This document shows, in pieces, positions 25,255 to 25,570 of a stretch of 25,570 bases of DNA (positions are counted from its first letter, which is position 1; every line of letters starts with the position of its first letter). Position numbers and translations under genes: made by a program. The notes under the pieces are model-generated. The model made no database searches and had not been told where the DNA came from. It saw only the letters and a program-made list of their open reading frames with translations. The DNA lies in NCBI GenBank assembly GCA_009775355.1, contig VSPN01000039.1:1-25570 (forward strand), given 5' to 3'. Source of the DNA: Muribaculaceae bacterium. Its GTDB lineage: Bacteria > Bacteroidota > Bacteroidia > Bacteroidales > Muribaculaceae.

Positions 25255-25520
25255 GTAAGGTCGTTTTGGTTCTCTGCAGTATCCCGTTGCAAAGGTGGTT
25301 GGTATTAGAAAATACAGGATACTTTCATGATGTCGTGAAAGGTATTTCCTCGATATATGGTCGGTTCTTTGTGTTATGATTGTATATGACTTCCTTGCCC
25401 TCTGAGGGTAGGAATTATTGATGATGCGATGTATTGTTATCGGATTTTTATCTCTTTCGGGCGGCGTGTCAAAACGGTTCCGACGGCTCGTTTTGTTTAG
25501 TGAATTGTCTTTTCTGCGAC
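25255..25520 (-). other. Long untranslated leader of the large secreted protein gene
   Basis: About 260 bases lie between the promoter and ATG 25254, long for this organism group. A stem-loop is visible at about 25318-25347 (ATACTTTCA pairing with TGAAAGGTAT, one bulged base). No known riboswitch is recognised. Confidence 0.5.
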
Positions 25521-25551
25521 CAAATGTAGATATAAAAATCTGATTCTGCAA
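25521..25551 (-). promoter_or_regulatory. Bacteroidetes-type promoter of large secreted protein gene
   Basis: On the minus strand TTG (25551-25549), 20-base spacer, TACATTTG (25528-25521). It matches the -33/-7 consensus exactly in spacing with the promoters at 4171-4202 and 4285-4315, and shows that the start codon must be downstream. Confidence 0.7.
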
Positions 25552-25570
25552 CGGGTTGTCGAGGTAATAT

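Noticed and set aside
25255..25551. 99-residue N-terminal extension of the large secreted protein
   Set aside because: Begins in the -33 box and would bury the signal peptide.

Overview
The window looks like a chromosomal segment of a gut Bacteroidales bacterium, most likely Muribaculaceae-like. The evidence is inference from gene content and promoter style: several genes are preceded by the Bacteroidetes -33 TTG / -7 TAnnTTTG promoter (best examples at 4171-4202, 4285-4315, 13027-13056 and 25521-25551), and the proteins include a BspA-type leucine-rich-repeat surface protein, a GT117 (DUF2723) membrane protein and proteins with type IX-secretion-like C-termini. No rRNA, tRNA or CRISPR array was seen.

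Region A (1-4300) is clearly AT-richer than the rest and reads leftwards. It holds a decayed C-terminal remnant of an AlbA_2/HATPase_c_4-type protein, a Mrr-like nuclease fused to a STAND-type NTPase, and an AAA_14/DUF4143 ATPase 15 bases upstream of it. The latter two form a likely operon. Its promoter is overlaid by the first of three 33-base-spaced repeats. This is probably a laterally acquired defence-type module.

Region B (4285-8317) reads rightwards and is the most unusual part. It is a compact, self-contained phage-like cassette: an acidic scaffold-like protein, a 510-residue major-capsid-like protein, an 85-residue protein, a connector-like protein, a holin-like two-helix membrane protein and an amidase endolysin. 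It has its own host-type promoter, ATGA stop/start overlaps, repeat-rich spacers on both sides of the capsid gene and a perfect bidirectional terminator. No terminase, portal, tail, integrase or repressor gene is present in the window. All reading frames are intact, so it looks maintained rather than decaying.

Region C (8338-25570) reads leftwards throughout and is host-like: the large BspA-type LRR protein; a possible small gene with its own promoter and hairpin; an operon of GDP-L-fucose synthase (fcl) and a GT117 membrane protein; a LEA-like lipoprotein; an operon of a divergent alanine-dehydrogenase-like protein and a GT4 glycosyltransferase; and a 1530-residue multidomain secreted protein with a sorting-type C-terminus and a long untranslated leader. 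The common theme is cell-surface construction: sugar nucleotide supply, glycosyl transfer and large secreted proteins.
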